This document shows positions 5,652 through 11,484 of a stretch of 11,484 nt of DNA, in pieces (within the stretch, counting starts at the first letter, position 1; the number at the start of each line of letters is the position of its first letter). The DNA is from Synergistaceae bacterium (GTDB lineage Bacteria; Synergistota; Synergistia; Synergistales; Aminobacteriaceae). Made by a program: the position numbers and the translations under genes. The stretch lies in NCBI GenBank assembly GCA_031270755.1, contig JAISWV010000355.1:1-11484 (forward strand). The letters run 5' to 3'. The notes under the pieces are model-generated. The model saw only the letters and a list, made by a program, of their open reading frames with translations. It was not told where the DNA came from and ran no database searches.

Positions 5652-6579
5652 GCGAGTTTCCCAGAAGGCGCCACAGAGCGGCCTCGAAACCGATCCATCC
5701 TTCGGCGAGGGAGGTTTTTTCCAGGTAGGAAAGGCGTATCAGGTTCAGCATGAAATGTTTGATGTTCTCTTGCCCAAAGTGGCCGAGGGCGGTACGCGCC
5801 ATGCGCAGCGCGTATTCCCGCGTAGCCCCCACTGCCGCCAGGGTCTTCCCTTCCGTCCGGGGCGAAGAGCAGGCGATGTAGAGTGCCGGACGCAACCGAT
5901 TGTAGAGGGCGGTCAAAAGCGGAAGGGGAGAGGGGTCCGATTGAAGATACTTCAGGGCGTTCAGCACGTCTTTGTGACGGGCTTGACAGACTCCGTCCAG
6001 GAAACGCAAAAGGGCGTTGCCGCCCTCGTCGAAGGAGAGCTGCTTGACGGTCTCGACGGTTATGGGCTCTCCGGCCGCGAAAAGCGCCAACTTGTCCAGC
6101 TCCGACCGTAGCTCCTCCTGAGATTCCAGAGATTCGGCCAGAAGCGCGGCGGCCGCCCCGTCCAGGCGGCAAGATTTTTCCCGGGCGAGGTTGACGAGCC
6201 ACTCCCTGCGTCCCCAAGGTGGAACGGAGGCGTCGGAGCGGATGAAAGAGATCTTTTTCAGGGTTTCTTTGGCGAAGACCTTCTTCGTGTCTCCGCCAAA
6301 GACGGCGACCACCACGTCGTCCGCCTCGTCCTCCAAAAAATCTCCGAGAGGAGGGGGAAAAGAGCCAAGCTGTTCGGCGCTTTCCACCACCGTTATTCTC
6401 TTGTCGTCGAAAAGCCCCCCGCTCCGGGAGGCCGCAATGACCCCCGGCCACCCGCCCTGGGCGGAAGCGGCCTCGAACTTGCCGGTCAGCGTATACCCTT
6501 TTTTCTCCAGGCCCGAGAGCAGCTCCTCCAGCTTGCGGCGCTGGCTCTCGTGCCCTTCGATGGCGATCAGGCGGGGCAT
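5641..6579 (-). CDS. holA: DNA polymerase III delta subunit (clamp loader)
   Basis: The delta subunit of the clamp-loader complex, which opens the sliding beta clamp; cytosolic. The 312-residue product is slightly short of the usual ~330-340 but looks complete. It starts MPRLIAIEGHESQRR, then has a delta-type first domain with SRSGGLFDDKRITVVESAEQL (about 51-71). The most telling block is the helical LRSELDKLALFA with ITVETVKQLSF (about 157-182), followed by a C-terminal collar-like helical domain (NALKYLQ, PLLTALYNRLRPAL). As expected for delta, there is no Walker A motif. ATG 6579 has GGAGGAA about 8 nt upstream. It lies 39 nt after leuS on the same strand and is probably cotranscribed from the leuS promoter. 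Its last codons and TAG stop lie inside the palindromic element, so the C-terminus may have been altered by that insertion. Confidence 0.88.
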   Translation of the reverse strand: MPRLIAIEGHESQRRKLEELLSGLEKKGYTLTGKFEAASAQGGWPGVIAASRSGGLFDDKRITVVESAEQLGSFPPPLGDFLEDEADDVVVAVFGGDTKKVFAKETLKKISFIRSDASVPPWGRREWLVNLAREKSCRLDGAAAALLAESLESQEELRSELDKLALFAAGEPITVETVKQLSFDEGGNALLRFLDGVCQARHKDVLNALKYLQSDPSPLPLLTALYNRLRPALYIACSSPRTEGKTLAAVGATREYALRMARTALGHFGQENIKHFMLNLIRLSYLEKTSLAEGWIGFEAALWRLLGNSQNP

Positions 6580-6618
6580 GGATTGGATTCCTCCAGTGCC
6601 TCTTTCAACCCTTCACGC

Positions 6619-9114
6619 TCAGCCCTTCACGACGACGTTCACCAGTTTGTCCGGAACGGCGATGACCTTGACGATCTCTTTGCCGGCGATCTTTTCCTTG
6701 ACTTGGGCGTCGTCCATCACGGCGCTCTTCAACCGCGTTTCGTCGAGCCCCGCCGGCATGGAGAGCTTGGCGCGGACCTTGCCGTTCACCTGCACGACGA
6801 TGGTGACCACGTCCGCGGCCAGTGCATCTTTTTCCGGAACAGGCCAAGGGGTTTGGGCAAGCAAAGTTTCGTTGCCCAGCATCTGCCACAGTTCCTCGAC
6901 AATGTGAGGGCTGAAGGGAGACAGGCAGTTCAGCAGAACGTCTACGGCCTCGCGCCTCAGCCGGTATCCCACGGGCTCCGCCGGGTGAAACGCGTAAAGC
7001 GCGTTTGTGAGCTCCATCAGGCGGGCGATGGCGGTGTTGAACTGCTTTTCCTCGTCGATGTCGCGCGTCACGGAGAAGATCGTGCTGTGGATTTTGCGCT
7101 TGAAGTCGCGCTGGACCGAGTCGGAAAGGTCGGACATGGCAACGCGCTCCGAGCCGTTTTGCGTCAGGCTCTCCAGATTGTCCTCCACAAAGCGCCACAC
7201 CCGGTTCAGGAAACGATGGGCCCCCTCCACGCCTTGTTCCGACCAGTCCAGGTCGTTCTGGGGCGGAGAGGCGAAAAGGATGAAGAGGCGCACGGTGTCG
7301 GCGCCGTACTTGTCCACGATCTCCGTCGGGTCCACCACGTTGCCCAGAGACTTGGACATCTTGGCCCCGTCCTTGATGACCATGCCCTGGGTCAAAAGGT
7401 TCGTGAAGGGCTCCCGCACCCCGGGCTTCAGCAGGCCGATGTCCGACAGGAACATGGTGAAGAATCGCGCGTAGATCAGGTGGAGGCAGGCGTGTTCGAT
7501 GCCCCCGATGTACTGGTCCACGGGCATCCAGTAGTCCGTGTCCCCGGTTTTGAAGGGGGCCTTGTCGAACCCGGGGGAGCAGTAGCGCTCGAAATACCAC
7601 GAGGAGCAGAAGAACGTGTCCATGGTCTCGGCCTCGCGCCGCGCCTTGCCGCCGCAGACCGGGCAGGCGGTTTCCAGCCACTCCGGCAGGTCCAGAAGGG
7701 GCGAGCGCCCCACGTCCACCACCGTCACGTCCTCGGGCAGCAGCACGGGAAGCTGTTCTTCAGGCACGGGGACGACGCCGCACCGGGGGCAGTGGACGAA
7801 GGGAATGGGCGTTCCCCAGTAGCGCTGACGGGAGATCAGCCAGTCCCGCAGGCGGAAGTTCACCTCCCGCTTGCAGAGCCCCTTTTTCTCGCCCCAGTCG
7901 ATCATCGCCGGGATGGCTTTTTGCGTCGGCAGCCCGTCGAACTGCCCGGAGTTGCAGCTCAACCCGTCGCCTTCGAAGGCGGCCGTCATCGTCGCGCCGT
8001 CCAAGGTCTCCCCCTCCGGCTGAATGACGGGGATGATGGGAATGCCGTACTTGCGGCAGAAATCGAAGTCGCGCTGGTCGTGAGCCGGGACGCCCATAAT
8101 GGCCCCGGTGCCGTAGTCCATCAGGATATAGTTGGCGATCCAGATGGGAACGGGCTCGCCCGTGACGGGATGCGCGCCGGTGAAGGGCGTCTTGAAGCCC
8201 AATTTTTCTCCCCCCGCGTCGGAGCGTTCGATGGAGCTCTGGGCCGCGCACCGCGCCACGAACTCGGACATCCGGGCGGTCTCCTCTCGGGGCAGTTTGT
8301 CCAGCATGGCTTTGACCAGCTCGTGCTCCGGGGCCAGGGCGATGAAGGTGATGCCGTACACCGTGTCGAACCGCGTGGTGAAGGCCTCGATCGTGTAATC
8401 CAGGGCGTCCACCCTGAAAGAAAGCCTCGCGCCCTCCGACCGGCCTATCCAGTTGCGCTGCATGATGCGGACCCTCTCCGGCCACCCGGTGAGCTTCGAA
8501 TCGATGTTGTCCAGAAGCTCCTGGGCGTAGTCGGTGATCTTGATGAACCACTGCTCCAGGTTTTTCTTGACGACGGGGGTTTCGCAGCGCCAGCACCCTC
8601 CGTTCACCACTTGTTCGTTGGCCAGCACGGTGCCGCAGGTCTCGCACCAGTTGACGGGGGCGCTCTTGCGGTAAACCAGCCCCTTCTTGTACATCTGGAG
8701 GAAAATCCACTGGTTCCAGCGGTAGTAGTTCGGGTTGCAGGTTTCGACGCGCCTTCTCCAGTCGTAGCTGTAGCCCATGCGCTTGGATTGGTTCGTCATG
8801 TACTCGATGTTCTGCCACGTCCAGTCGTGGGGCTTGGTTTTGTACTTGATGGCCGCGTTTTCCGCCGGCATTCCGAAGGCGTCGAAGCCCATAGGGTAGA
8901 GGACGTTCCATCCCTTCTTGCGAAGGAAACGGGCGAGCATGTCTCCCATGGAATAGTTGCGTATGTGCCCCATGTGCAGCGCGCCGCTGGGGTAGGGAAA
9001 CATCTCCAGGCAGTAGAACTTGGGCTTGCCCGGATCGGTCTCCACCTCGAAACTTTTTCGTTCTTCCCACATCTTTTGCCACTTTGTCTCGACCGCCTGA
9101 AAGTCATAGCCCAT
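6619..9114 (-). CDS. leuS: Leucyl-tRNA synthetase
   Basis: Charges tRNA-Leu with leucine using ATP; a cytosolic class Ia synthetase. The 831-residue product is full length. Visible landmarks: HMGH (47-50, the HIGH signature) in [15 protein letters not shown]; zinc cysteines C157, C160, C174 and C177; the CP1 editing domain with TTRFDTVYG (246-254) and [18 protein letters not shown] (335-352); further CxxC pairs at about 442-445 and 484-487; and KMSKSLGN (K585 onward). The anticodon-binding and C-terminal domains follow to VVVKG. I chose ATG 9114 because GGAAG is 8 nt upstream and MGYDFQAVE is the usual family start. A TTG at 9129 would add five residues but has no ribosome site. It leads a two-gene unit with holA. 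The leader is only about 45 nt, too short for a T-box. Confidence 0.97.
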   Translation of the reverse strand: MGYDFQAVETKWQKMWEERKSFEVETDPGKPKFYCLEMFPYPSGALHMGHIRNYSMGDMLARFLRKKGWNVLYPMGFDAFGMPAENAAIKYKTKPHDWTWQNIEYMTNQSKRMGYSYDWRRRVETCNPNYYRWNQWIFLQMYKKGLVYRKSAPVNWCETCGTVLANEQVVNGGCWRCETPVVKKNLEQWFIKITDYAQELLDNIDSKLTGWPERVRIMQRNWIGRSEGARLSFRVDALDYTIEAFTTRFDTVYGITFIALAPEHELVKAMLDKLPREETARMSEFVARCAAQSSIERSDAGGEKLGFKTPFTGAHPVTGEPVPIWIANYILMDYGTGAIMGVPAHDQRDFDFCRKYGIPIIPVIQPEGETLDGATMTAAFEGDGLSCNSGQFDGLPTQKAIPAMIDWGEKKGLCKREVNFRLRDWLISRQRYWGTPIPFVHCPRCGVVPVPEEQLPVLLPEDVTVVDVGRSPLLDLPEWLETACPVCGGKARREAETMDTFFCSSWYFERYCSPGFDKAPFKTGDTDYWMPVDQYIGGIEHACLHLIYARFFTMFLSDIGLLKPGVREPFTNLLTQGMVIKDGAKMSKSLGNVVDPTEIVDKYGADTVRLFILFASPPQNDLDWSEQGVEGAHRFLNRVWRFVEDNLESLTQNGSERVAMSDLSDSVQRDFKRKIHSTIFSVTRDIDEEKQFNTAIARLMELTNALYAFHPAEPVGYRLRREAVDVLLNCLSPFSPHIVEELWQMLGNETLLAQTPWPVPEKDALAADVVTIVVQVNGKVRAKLSMPAGLDETRLKSAVMDDAQVKEKIAGKEIVKVIAVPDKLVNVVVKG

Positions 9115-9167
9115 CCCGTACACTTCCAATCAAAAAGACTTTTTAAACGAAAGACATCATAAAGGGG

Positions 9168-9196
9168 ATTATAGCGTCTAACCTTCCTCGTGGCAA
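9168..9196 (-). promoter_or_regulatory. Promoter of leuS-holA
   Basis: On the minus strand TTGCCA (9196-9191) is followed after exactly 17 bp by a perfect TATAAT (9173-9168), about 55 nt before the leuS ATG. This is the best sigma-70-type promoter in the window. Transcription would begin near 9161. Confidence 0.7.
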
Positions 9197-9405
9197 AGAT
9201 ATGATGGAGAAGGGGTGTATAGCCGTTCCACTGCGTCGGTGTTTCGAAAATCAATCTTACTTTCGCTCGACGAGGCTTTCGCTCGACGCCTTCGAGGACG
9301 GTCCACAATTTTGTGGTCGAACCCTTGGGACGAACGGAGCAGACACCGGTCGATTGAAATTTATACGCAAATTTCACGGGGCTTGCAAAATTTTTTGCCG
9401 TGGCG
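9197..9405. other. Non-coding gap between leuS and purE promoters
   Basis: About 300 bp separate the leuS promoter from the purE start, and I see no gene in it. It holds a 12-bp direct repeat, TTTCGCTCGACG (9261-9272 and 9277-9288), and two short palindromes with a TT centre: CCACAA/TTGTGG (9303-9316) and GCAAAA/TTTTGC (9385-9398). The second lies just upstream of the purE -35. I saw no tRNA, SRP RNA, T-box or purine riboswitch core. The purE frame happens to stay open back to 9201 without family similarity. Confidence 0.5.
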
Positions 9406-9434
9406 TAAACTTTCCTTCATCATTGCATTATAAT
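9406..9434 (+). promoter_or_regulatory. Candidate promoter of the pur operon
   Basis: TAAACT (9406-9411, 3 of 6 to the -35 consensus) is followed after 17 bp by a perfect TATAAT (9429-9434). Transcription would begin near 9441, giving a leader of about 60 nt before purE. That leader contains GGCGC (9440-9444) and GCGCC (9465-9469), a possible small stem. The GCAAAA/TTTTGC palindrome ends 7 bp before the -35, a reasonable place for an operator. Confidence 0.5.
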
Positions 9435-9503
9435 GAAAAGGCGCTGAGGAAGCTAGAGAGGTTGGCGCCGGCTTCAGATTGCGGGTGGGGGAAAAATAGT
9501 TTC

Positions 9504-10016
9504 ATGGCGAAAATCGGCGTTGTTATAGGCAGCGATTCAGACTGGCCGGTGTTCGAGCCGGGGTGGCAGATTTTAACGGATTTCGGCGTCGAGACGGAAG
9601 TTCTCGTGGCGTCCGCTCATCGGACTCCGGACGTTGTGCGGGAGTTCGCGGTGTCCGCAGGGGAACGGGGGATCCAAGTCTTCATCGCCGTGGCGGGGGC
9701 GGCGGCCCACCTTCCGGGCGTGATGGCGTCCTTCACCACTCTGCCCGTGATCGGGGTGCCCGTCTCGGGTTCCGCTTTGAAGGGAGTAGACGCGCTTTTG
9801 AGCATCGCTCAGATGCCGGCGGGGGTTCCCGTGGGGACAATGGCCATAGACGGAGGAAAGAACGCGGCCCTTTACGCGATATCTATCTTGGCGCTCTCCA
9901 ACGAATCTCTGGCGAGGCGCCTTCTGGACTACCGGAACGCCCAAGCGGAAGGAGTGCGGAAACGCAACGACGCCCTGCGGGAAAAAATAAGGCAAAAACA
10001 AACGCCAGCGCGGTGA
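9504..10016 (+). CDS. purE: N5-carboxyaminoimidazole ribonucleotide mutase (PurE, class I)
   Basis: Converts N5-CAIR to CAIR in de novo purine synthesis; cytosolic, usually an octamer. The 170-residue product has GSDSDW (9-14), SAHRTPD (37-43, with the catalytic-type histidine H39), AAAHLPG (66-72) and QMPAGVPVGT (103-112). These are class I signatures. Class II AIR carboxylases read differently (SAHKT, NALSG, RMPSG). A class I enzyme normally needs PurK, which is not in the window and may lie elsewhere. The AGAGGAAHLPG usual in class I reads AVAGAAAHLPG here, a mild variation. ATG 9504 matches the family start (MAKIGVVIGSDSDW); its ribosome site is weak (GGGGGA 11 nt upstream). First gene of the pur cluster, 141 nt before purC. 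Confidence 0.95.
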   Translation: MAKIGVVIGSDSDWPVFEPGWQILTDFGVETEVLVASAHRTPDVVREFAVSAGERGIQVFIAVAGAAAHLPGVMASFTTLPVIGVPVSGSALKGVDALLSIAQMPAGVPVGTMAIDGGKNAALYAISILALSNESLARRLLDYRNAQAEGVRKRNDALREKIRQKQTPAR

Positions 10017-10058
10017 TGCAAGCCCTCAAAGCGGGCCGGGATCACCGCAAAATTTTTC

Positions 10059-10098
10059 GAATCTTAATTAGGAGCCTAAAGTTGAAATAGCTGAAAAC
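10059..10098. repeat. Diverged intergenic repeat, copy B
   Basis: This is the partner of copy A at 3842-3880, in the 141-bp gap between purE and purC. The shared core reads AGCCTrAAGTTGrAAT. Unlike copy A, the flanks do not form the same long perfect stems. Just before it lies GCAAAATTTTT (10047-10057), which matches 11 bases of the palindrome upstream of the purE promoter, within a weak GCGG/CCGC hairpin that might slow transcription. Confidence 0.4.
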
Positions 10099-10157
10099 GA
10101 GTGTATTCGTCACTTCACATCAATTATCTTTAATATTTACGAAAGGGCGCAGGGAAA

Positions 10158-10862
10158 ATGAAAAAAGGCGAGCTGATTTACGAGGGCAAGGCGAAGCAGG
10201 TTTACCTGACGGACGACCCAGACGAAGCCTTGGTGTGGTTCAAGGACGACGCCACGGCCTTCAACGGCGAAAAGAAAGGGACGATCCAGTCCAAAGGCGT
10301 CATGAACAACGCGATTTCGTCTTTCTTCTTCGAATTGTTGAAAACGAAGGGTATTCCCACGCACTTTATCGAGAAGGTGGACGAGCGATCCATGCGCGTC
10401 AAAAAGCTGGCGATCATCCCTATCGAGGTCGTCGTCCGCAACGTTTCCGCAGGCAGCCTCGCCAAACGCCTGGGGTGGGAGGAGGGGCGGAAGCTCTCTC
10501 AGCCGGTGACGGAGCTGTACTACAAGGACGACGCCCTGGGCGACCCGTTGATCAACCGTTCCCACGCGGCGGCGTTGGAAGCTGCGACGCCCGGACAGCT
10601 CGACGTCATAGAGGGATTGGCGCTGAAGGTCAACTCCGTTCTGACGGAGTTTCTGGCGGCGAAAAACCTTCTCCTGGTCGATTTCAAGCTGGAGTTCGGC
10701 GTCCATAAAGGGAAGATCCTCCTGGGGGACGAAATCTCGCCGGACACCTGCCGCTTTTGGGACGCGACGACCAATGAAAAGCTGGACAAAGACCGCTTCC
10801 GCCGCGACCTAGGCAACGTCGAAGAGGCTTATCGAGAAGTGCTGAAACGCATAGGAGGGTAA
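10158..10862 (+). CDS. purC: Phosphoribosylaminoimidazole-succinocarboxamide synthase (SAICAR synthetase)
   Basis: Joins CAIR and aspartate with ATP to give SAICAR, the step after PurE; cytosolic. The 234-residue product is the standard bacterial length. It shows the nucleotide-binding start YEGKAKQVY (8-16), the [13 protein letters not shown] loop (35-47), [15 protein letters not shown] (90-104), the family signature [10 protein letters not shown] (172-181) and [12 protein letters not shown] (191-202). ATG 10158 gives the expected [16 protein letters not shown] start. Upstream AAAGGG is 10 nt away, and a closer AGGG is only 3 nt away, so the ribosome site is unremarkable. The gene's last codons, GGA GGG TAA, also form the ribosome site of purS, so the two are coupled. 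The AT-rich gap from purE holds copy B of the repeat and no convincing promoter. Confidence 0.97.
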   Translation: MKKGELIYEGKAKQVYLTDDPDEALVWFKDDATAFNGEKKGTIQSKGVMNNAISSFFFELLKTKGIPTHFIEKVDERSMRVKKLAIIPIEVVVRNVSAGSLAKRLGWEEGRKLSQPVTELYYKDDALGDPLINRSHAAALEAATPGQLDVIEGLALKVNSVLTEFLAAKNLLLVDFKLEFGVHKGKILLGDEISPDTCRFWDATTNEKLDKDRFRRDLGNVEEAYREVLKRIGG

Positions 10863-10867
10863 CGCAC

Positions 10868-11125
10868 ATGCAATGTAAAGCGGAGGTCACCGTGATGTTC
10901 AGAAAAAGCATTCTGGATCCCCAGGGCGCGGCGGTGGAGCGCGCTCTGAAGGCCCATGAGGGGGGAGCCGATATTTCCTCCGTCCGGGTGGGCAAGGTCA
11001 TCGAGCTGACGGTGGACGGGCCCGACGCAAAGAGCGTCGAAGAAAAGGTGAAAGTTCTGGCCGACCGCATTCTGGCAAACCCCGTGATGGAGGAATATTC
11101 CGTCCACGTGGAGCCTCTGTCATGA
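10868..11125 (+). CDS. purS: Phosphoribosylformylglycinamidine synthase subunit PurS
   Basis: The small subunit of the three-part FGAM synthase (PurS, PurQ, PurL), which converts FGAR and glutamine to FGAM; PurS bridges the glutaminase and synthase subunits. The 85-residue product is the normal length. It has the PurS pattern: a first strand [24 protein letters not shown] (4-27), then [13 protein letters not shown] (39-51), a helix, and a final [12 protein letters not shown] strand. ATG 10868 follows GGAGG, embedded in the purC stop region, by 9 nt. Its TGA stop overlaps the purQ ATG (ATGA at 11122-11125), indicating translational coupling. A separate PurS implies the small PurL type, rather than the single long enzyme of gammaproteobacteria. 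Confidence 0.95.
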   Translation: MQCKAEVTVMFRKSILDPQGAAVERALKAHEGGADISSVRVGKVIELTVDGPDAKSVEEKVKVLADRILANPVMEEYSVHVEPLS

Positions 11126-11484
11126 CGAAAAATCAGGCGATGAAGAAAAAAAATGAAATGAAGGCCGCGGTCGTGGTCTTCCCGGACTCCAACGGCGACC
11201 GCGACGCCAAAAGAGCGATAGAGACGCTGGGGATCGGCGTTCGGTTCGTCTGGCACAAAGAGAGCTCCATCGAGGACTTCGATCTCATCGTTCTGCCGGG
11301 GGGGTTCACCTTCGGAGACTACCTGAGAACGGGGGCCATCGCGCGCTACTCCCCGGTCATGGAGGAGGTCGTCCGTCAGGCCAAGCGGGGGACGAAGGTC
11401 CTCGGCATATGCAACGGGTTCCAGATTCTGACGGAGGCGGGGCTGCTGCCGGGGGTCTTGCTGCGGAACCGCGACCTGCTCTTC
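11122..11484 (+). CDS. purQ: Phosphoribosylformylglycinamidine synthase glutaminase subunit PurQ, 3' end cut by window edge
   Basis: The class I glutamine amidotransferase subunit of FGAM synthase, supplying ammonia to PurL. The 121 visible residues of about 230 include the start [14 protein letters not shown] (15-28), [18 protein letters not shown] (58-75) and the nucleophile elbow GICNGFQIL with C97. The catalytic His and Glu lie past the window. ATG 11122 overlaps the purS stop and has GGAG 8 nt upstream; it adds 12 lysine-rich residues before the usual family start, which would be ATG 11158. The block normally read PGSNCDRD is PDSNGDRD here, and GDYLRCG is GDYLRTG. These are substitutions next to, not in, the catalytic cysteine. 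It continues the purE-C-S-Q order, with purL expected next. Confidence 0.95.
   Translation, partial: MTKNQAMKKKNEMKAAVVVFPDSNGDRDAKRAIETLGIGVRFVWHKESSIEDFDLIVLPGGFTFGDYLRTGAIARYSPVMEEVVRQAKRGTKVLGICNGFQILTEAGLLPGVLLRNRDLLF

Noticed and set aside
6550..9162. 870-codon plus-strand open frame opposite leuS
   Set aside because: A mirror of leuS codon bias. The translation is rich in His, Gly, Val and Arg with no domain, while the minus strand encodes an intact leucyl-tRNA synthetase.
8796..9377. 193-codon minus-strand frame running from the leuS-purE gap into leuS
   Set aside because: It crosses the leuS promoter and overlaps leuS in another frame, with no recognisable domain.
9115..9500. T-box or purine riboswitch ahead of leuS or purE
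   Set aside because: I found no T-box GGGTGG-ACCGCG-type core on the minus strand and no purine aptamer core on the plus strand. The leuS leader is too short.
9201..9503. N-terminal extension of purE back to ATG 9201
   Set aside because: The extra ~101 codons resemble no PurE, and the purE promoter candidate lies inside them. The family start is at 9504.
1..11484. tRNA, rRNA, CRISPR array, insertion sequence or phage genes
   Set aside because: No cloverleaf, repeat-spacer array, transposase or phage protein was seen on either strand.

Overview
This is a moderately GC-rich bacterial window with tightly packed genes and AT-rich gaps. It suggests an anaerobic, amino-acid-fermenting bacterium. 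Synergistota or a related Firmicutes-like lineage is my guess from the phosphotransbutyrylase/butyrate kinase operon, the separate purS and purQ genes, and frequent GTG starts behind strong AAGGAGG ribosome sites. Nothing in the window fixes the taxon.

Region 1 (1-3819, minus strand) is an apparent fermentation operon. In transcription order it holds a class IV PLP aminotransferase, a divergent butyrate kinase with an unusual N-terminal extension, phosphate butyryltransferase (ptb), and a canonical butyrate kinase that runs off the left edge. The plausible joint role is conversion of amino-acid-derived acyl-CoA to acyl-phosphate and then to acid plus ATP. The aminotransferase would supply or consume 2-oxo acids. 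The 5' leader (3838-3912) can fold into a nested structure ending just before the ribosome site, behind a TTGACA promoter candidate.

Region 2 (3974-5581) holds a cytosolic ankyrin-repeat protein (minus) divergent from an exported cyclophilin-type peptidyl-prolyl isomerase (plus). They share a 141-bp spacer with a palindrome. The isomerase gene is followed by a compact palindromic repeat and hairpin that reaches into the 3' end of holA and supplies its stop codon.

Region 3 (5641-9196, minus) is leuS-holA (leucyl-tRNA synthetase, then DNA polymerase III delta subunit), driven by a near-consensus promoter (TTGCCA-N17-TATAAT).

Region 4 (9200-11484, plus) is about 300 bp without a gene, containing short palindromes, a direct repeat and a TATAAT promoter. 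It is followed by the purine cluster purE-purC-purS-purQ, with purQ cut by the window end. These enzymes act in the de novo IMP pathway (AIR to CAIR to SAICAR, and FGAR to FGAM).

Most genes are ordinary housekeeping or fermentation genes. The points most worth a second look are non-coding: the structured leader, a diverged repeat shared by two intergenic gaps, and the palindromic element at the holA end. Among the genes, the odd one is the second butyrate kinase, with its altered active-site loop and low-complexity N-terminus.
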